Positions 60,194 to 64,000 of a stretch of DNA of 64,000 nt are shown here, piece after piece. Each line of letters begins with the position of its first letter. The stretch's first letter is position 1. Below the pieces are notes generated by a model. It was not told the origin of the DNA. It did no database searches and saw only the letters and a list, made by a program, of their open reading frames with translations. The position numbers and the translations under genes are program-made. Source of the DNA: Pseudomonas flexibilis (GTDB taxonomy: Bacteria; Pseudomonadota; Gammaproteobacteria; Pseudomonadales; Pseudomonadaceae); contig NZ_JRUD01000016.1 in NCBI RefSeq assembly GCF_000802425.1, positions 62,001-126,000 on the forward strand, given 5' to 3'.

Positions 60194-61633
60194 ATGAACA
60201 CAGCAACCAGTACCGCCTATAACTACAAGGTGGTCCGCCAATTTGCCATCATGACGGTGGTGTGGGGCATCGTCGGGATGCTTGTCGGCGTCCTGATCGC
60301 CGCCCAATTGGCTTGGCCCGCCCTGAACCTCGACCTCCCCTGGACAAGTTTCGGCCGCCTGCGCCCACTGCACACCAACGCAGTGATCTTCGCATTCGGT
60401 GGCTGCGCCCTGTTCGCCACCTCCTACTACACCGTGCAACGCACCTGCCAGACCACCCTGTTCGCACCCAAGCTGGCCGCGTTCACCTTCTGGGGCTGGC
60501 AGCTGGTGATCCTGCTCGCCGCGATCTCCCTGCCCCTGGGCTGGACCGGCGGCAAGGAGTACGCCGAACTGGAATGGCCGATCGACATCCTGATCGCCGT
60601 GGTCTGGGTCGTTTACGGCATCGTGTTCTTCGGCACCCTGCTGAAGCGCAACGTCAAACACCTGTACGTCGGTAACTGGTTCTTCGGCGCGTTCATCATC
60701 GTTGTGGCGATGCTGCACATCGTCAACAACCTGGAGATGCCGGTCACCTGGACCAAGTCCTACTCCCTGTACTCCGGCGCCACCGACGCAATGGTGCAGT
60801 GGTGGTATGGCCACAACGCCGTGGGCTTCTTCCTGACCACCGCCTTCCTCGGCATGATGTACTACTTCGTACCGAAGCAGGCTGGCCGTCCGGTCTACTC
60901 CTATCGCCTGTCCATCGTGCACTTCTGGGCGCTGATCACCCTGTACATCTGGGCCGGTCCGCACCACCTGCACTACACCGCGCTGCCGGACTGGGCCCAG
61001 TCCCTCGGCATGGTGATGTCCCTGATTCTGCTGGCTCCGAGCTGGGGCGGCATGATCAACGGCATGATGACCCTCTCCGGCGCCTGGCATAAGCTGCGCA
61101 CCGACCCGATCCTGCGCTTCCTGGTGGTTTCCCTGGCCTTCTACGGCATGTCCACCTTCGAAGGCCCGATGATGTCGATCAAGACCGTGAACGCCCTGTC
61201 GCACTACACCGACTGGACCATCGGTCACGTACACGCCGGCGCCCTCGGCTGGGTTGCGATGGTCTCCATCGGCTCCCTGTACCACCTGATCCCGAAGGTG
61301 TTCGGTCGCGAAGAGATGCACAGCATCGCGCTGATCAACACCCACTTCTGGATGGCCACCATCGGCACCGTGCTCTACATCGCCTCGATGTGGGTGAACG
61401 GCATCGCCCAGGGCCTGATGTGGCGCGCCGTGAACACCGACGGCACCCTGACCTACTCCTTCGCCGAAACCCTGGTGGCCAGCCACCCCGGTTTCGTCGT
61501 GCGGACCATCGGGGGCGCCATCTTCTTCGCCGGCATGCTGCTGATGGCCTACAACACCTGGAAAACCGTGCGCGCCGCCAAGCCTGAAGAGATGGAAGCC
61601 GCCGCGAAGTATGCGGTTGAAGGAGCCCACTGA
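60194..61633 (+). CDS. ccoN: Cytochrome cbb3 oxidase subunit I, operon 2
   Basis: A 479-residue haem-copper oxidase subunit starting [20 protein letters not shown] at ATG 60194. Twelve helices are visible. Haem b, haem b3 and copper ligands lie in [32 protein letters not shown] and the [13 protein letters not shown] motif. It reduces oxygen to water with high affinity under microaerobic conditions. An ANR box precedes it. ccoO overlaps its stop codon by one base. A second ccoN begins 2 kb later, and the two share a 53-bp identical stretch. Confidence 0.95.
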   Translation: MNTATSTAYNYKVVRQFAIMTVVWGIVGMLVGVLIAAQLAWPALNLDLPWTSFGRLRPLHTNAVIFAFGGCALFATSYYTVQRTCQTTLFAPKLAAFTFWGWQLVILLAAISLPLGWTGGKEYAELEWPIDILIAVVWVVYGIVFFGTLLKRNVKHLYVGNWFFGAFIIVVAMLHIVNNLEMPVTWTKSYSLYSGATDAMVQWWYGHNAVGFFLTTAFLGMMYYFVPKQAGRPVYSYRLSIVHFWALITLYIWAGPHHLHYTALPDWAQSLGMVMSLILLAPSWGGMINGMMTLSGAWHKLRTDPILRFLVVSLAFYGMSTFEGPMMSIKTVNALSHYTDWTIGHVHAGALGWVAMVSIGSLYHLIPKVFGREEMHSIALINTHFWMATIGTVLYIASMWVNGIAQGLMWRAVNTDGTLTYSFAETLVASHPGFVVRTIGGAIFFAGMLLMAYNTWKTVRAAKPEEMEAAAKYAVEGAH

Positions 61634-62241
61634 TGAAACACGAAATTCTCGAGAAGAACGTCGGCCTGCTGTCCATCTTCATGGTCATCGCCGTCGCAAT
61701 CGGCGGTCTGACGCAGATCGTGCCGCTGTTCTTCCAGGACGTGGTCAACGAGCCGGTGGACGGCATGAAGCCCTACACCGCCCTGCAGGTCGAAGGCCGT
61801 GACATCTACATCCGCGAAGGTTGCAACGTCTGCCATTCGCAGATGATCCGCCCGTTCCGCGCAGAAACCGAGCGCTACGGCCACTACTCCGTCGCCGGCG
61901 AAAGCGTCTGGGACCACCCGTTCCTGTGGGGCTCCAAGCGTACCGGTCCGGACCTGGCCCGCGTCGGCGGTCGTTACTCCGACGACTGGCACCGTGCCCA
62001 CCTGTACAACCCGCGCAACGTCGTGCCCGAGTCGATCATGCCCGCCTACCCCTGGCTGGTAGAGAACACCCTGGACGGCAAGGACACCGCCAAGAAGCTG
62101 CAGGCGCTGCGTACCCTCGGCGTGCCCTATACCGCCGACGACATCGCCACCGCACGCGACGCCGTCAAGGGCAAGACCGAGATGGACGCCGTGGTCGCCT
62201 ACCTGCAAGTGCTTGGCACCTCGCTCACCAACAAACGGTAA
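61633..62241 (+). CDS. ccoO: Cytochrome cbb3 oxidase subunit II (monohaem c), operon 2
   Basis: A 202-residue membrane-anchored cytochrome c. A single N-terminal helix (about 12-34) is followed by the haem c site C64-NV-C67-H68 in [20 protein letters not shown]. The distal methionine ligand lies in [11 protein letters not shown]. It passes electrons from CcoP to CcoN. Its ATG shares one base with the ccoN stop (TGATG), so translation is coupled. The length is typical of CcoO. Confidence 0.96.
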   Translation: MKHEILEKNVGLLSIFMVIAVAIGGLTQIVPLFFQDVVNEPVDGMKPYTALQVEGRDIYIREGCNVCHSQMIRPFRAETERYGHYSVAGESVWDHPFLWGSKRTGPDLARVGGRYSDDWHRAHLYNPRNVVPESIMPAYPWLVENTLDGKDTAKKLQALRTLGVPYTADDIATARDAVKGKTEMDAVVAYLQVLGTSLTNKR

Positions 62242-62247
62242 CGGTGC

Positions 62248-62430
62248 ATGGAAATCGGGCTAATTCGCGGCTTGGGCACCCTGGTGGTCTTCGTCGCCTT
62301 CATCGGCGTGGTCCTCTGGGCCTATAACAGCAAGCGTCGCGGCAGCTTCGACGAAGCCGCGCTGCTGCCCTTCGCCGATGACCCGCAAGGCCTGCACAAC
62401 CAGCAAGTCTCTAGGAGTAACCAAGAATGA
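62248..62430 (+). CDS. ccoQ: Cytochrome cbb3 oxidase subunit CcoQ, operon 2
   Basis: A 60-residue protein with one membrane helix ([17 protein letters not shown], about residues 10-26) and a short charged tail containing [10 protein letters not shown], the CcoQ signature. CcoQ stabilises the assembled oxidase. It begins six bases after ccoO and its stop overlaps the ccoP start by four bases (ATGA). The length is typical (50-65). Confidence 0.92.
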   Translation: MEIGLIRGLGTLVVFVAFIGVVLWAYNSKRRGSFDEAALLPFADDPQGLHNQQVSRSNQE

Positions 62431-63362
62431 CTTCTTTCTGGAGCTGGTATATCACCCTGCTCACCCTCGGCTCCCTAGTGGCGCTGCTGTGGCTGATTTT
62501 TGCGACACGCAAAAGTGAACAGTCCAAGGGCATTACTGATCAAACGATGGGCCATTCCTTCGATGGCATCGAGGAATACGACAACCCGCTGCCGCGCTGG
62601 TGGTTCCTGCTGTTCGTGGGCACCATCGTCTTCGGCGCCGTTTACCTGGCCCTCTATCCGGGCCTGGGGAACTGGAAGGGCATCCTGCCCGGCTATGAAA
62701 ATGGCTGGACCAGCGTTGGCCAGTGGGAACGCGAAATGCAGCGTGCCGACCAGCAGTACGGGCCGATCTTCGCCAAGTATGCGGCCATGCCGCTGAAGGA
62801 AGTCGCTCAGGACGAGCAGGCCCTGAAAATGGGCAGCCGCATGTTCGCCACCTACTGCTCCATCTGCCACGGCTCCGATGCCAAGGGCTCGATGGGCTTC
62901 CCCAACCTGGCCGACAGCGACTGGCGCTGGGGCGGCGATGCCGAGACCATCAAGGCCTCCATCCTGCACGGCCGCACCGGCGTGATGCCGGCCTGGGGCG
63001 CGGTGATCGGCGAAGATGGCGTGAAGAACGTGGCCGCCTATGTGCGCCAGGAACTGGCTGGCCTGAAGCTGCCGGAAGGCACCCAGGTTGACCTGGAAGC
63101 CGGCAAGCAGGCGTTCGCCACCACCTGCGTGGCTTGCCACGGTCCGGAAGGCAAGGGTATGGCCATGCTCGGCGCACCCGACCTGACCCACCCGGCCGGC
63201 TGGATCTACGGCACCAGCCTGGCCCAGCTGCAGCAGACCATCCGCCATGGTCGTACCGGCGTCATGCCGGCCCAGGAACCCTACCTGGGCAACGACAAGG
63301 TGCACCTGCTGGCGGCCTACGTGTACAGCCTGTCCAAGCAAGCGCAAGTGGCCAGCAAATAA
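62427..63362 (+). CDS. ccoP: Cytochrome cbb3 oxidase subunit III (dihaem c), operon 2
   Basis: A 311-residue dihaem cytochrome c. Two membrane helices (about 5-26 and 57-78) are followed by [15 protein letters not shown] and two haem sites, C144-SI-C147-H148 and C234-VA-C237-H238. [12 protein letters not shown] and [12 protein letters not shown] supply the distal methionines. It accepts electrons from cytochrome c and passes them to CcoO. It overlaps ccoQ. A strong hairpin follows the stop. Confidence 0.96.
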   Translation: MTSFWSWYITLLTLGSLVALLWLIFATRKSEQSKGITDQTMGHSFDGIEEYDNPLPRWWFLLFVGTIVFGAVYLALYPGLGNWKGILPGYENGWTSVGQWEREMQRADQQYGPIFAKYAAMPLKEVAQDEQALKMGSRMFATYCSICHGSDAKGSMGFPNLADSDWRWGGDAETIKASILHGRTGVMPAWGAVIGEDGVKNVAAYVRQELAGLKLPEGTQVDLEAGKQAFATTCVACHGPEGKGMAMLGAPDLTHPAGWIYGTSLAQLQQTIRHGRTGVMPAQEPYLGNDKVHLLAAYVYSLSKQAQVASK

Positions 63363-63392
63363 GCGCCGCCACCGACCTTGATCTGTAACAAA

Positions 63393-63422
63393 CATTCGGC
63401 CGCCTTCGTGCGGCCGAATGTC
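63393..63422 (+). terminator. Strong hairpin after ccoP
   Basis: A perfect 12-bp stem ACATTCGGCCGC / GCGGCCGAATGT around CTTCGT lies 30 bp after the ccoP stop. There is no T-run, so it may be an mRNA 3' stabiliser or a Rho-dependent end rather than a classic terminator. Confidence 0.7.

Positions 63423-64000
<578 letters not shown>

Overview
The window is a GC-rich, densely packed chromosomal segment of a gammaproteobacterium, almost certainly a Pseudomonas related to the P. aeruginosa / resinovorans / nitroreducens side of the genus. The evidence is gene content and order: fimL next to nudC, an LdcA-type lysine decarboxylase, gloB-mltD divergent from methyltransferase-rnhA-dnaQ, a yej-type peptide transporter ending in fabI, the gltA / sdhCDAB-sucAB-lpdG-sucCD citric acid cycle locus, and tandem cbb3 oxidase operons. 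From memory the order resembles P. aeruginosa PAO1 in two blocks (about PA1838-PA1806, then about PA1596-PA1554), joined here between fabI and htpG. No rRNA, tRNA, insertion sequence, prophage or CRISPR array was seen.

Layout. 0-9 kb: a partial periplasmic binding protein, a 37-residue membrane peptide, the siroheme sulfite/nitrite reductase with its DUF934 partner, a sohB-acuI pair, and a small set that looks concerned with acyl-CoA (histidine phosphatase, SCP2 protein, APH-like kinase, SDR). 9-19 kb: TauE/SafE permease, nudC, fimL, a crotonase, ldcA, and dnaQ/rnhA/methyltransferase divergent from gloB. 19-29.4 kb: mltD, then two solute-binding proteins, YejB, YejE, YejF and FabI in a tightly overlapping run. 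29.4-30.3 kb: osmC-like gene with a striking palindrome in its leader, followed by two copies of a dispersed repeat; this is the apparent junction of the two blocks. 30.3-36.4 kb: htpG, an unknown membrane protein, two hotdog thioesterases, DUF599, brnQ.

36.6-49.6 kb is the citric acid cycle locus. gltA runs rightward and sdhCDAB-sucAB-lpdG-sucCD leftward from a shared 358-bp promoter region in which a good sigma-70 promoter can be read for each side. Several junctions in the leftward run carry RNA hairpins (sdhB-sucA, sucB-lpdG, lpdG-sucC) that could set relative expression. 49.6-57.7 kb: START protein, cysteine-cluster protein, exonuclease, ppnP, a 58-residue protein, pdxB, a MATE pump, tusA, a 55-residue protein and acnA. 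57.8-64 kb: the aerotaxis receptor aer, an alpha/beta hydrolase, then ccoNOQP-2 behind an ANR-type box, and the start of ccoNOQP-1 at the right edge. Together the right half encodes central respiration: citrate synthase, aconitase, 2-oxoglutarate and succinate steps, oxygen sensing and the high-affinity terminal oxidases.

I did not find a convincing new defence, mobile or biosynthetic system; most of the window is housekeeping. The observations most worth following are the roughly 90-residue extra segment in the second Yej-type binding protein, which looks like a diverged internal duplication; the palindrome plus mini-ORF plus terminator before the osmC-like gene; the repeats at the block junction; the hairpins in the sdh-suc operon; and the kinase/SDR/SCP2/phosphatase cluster.
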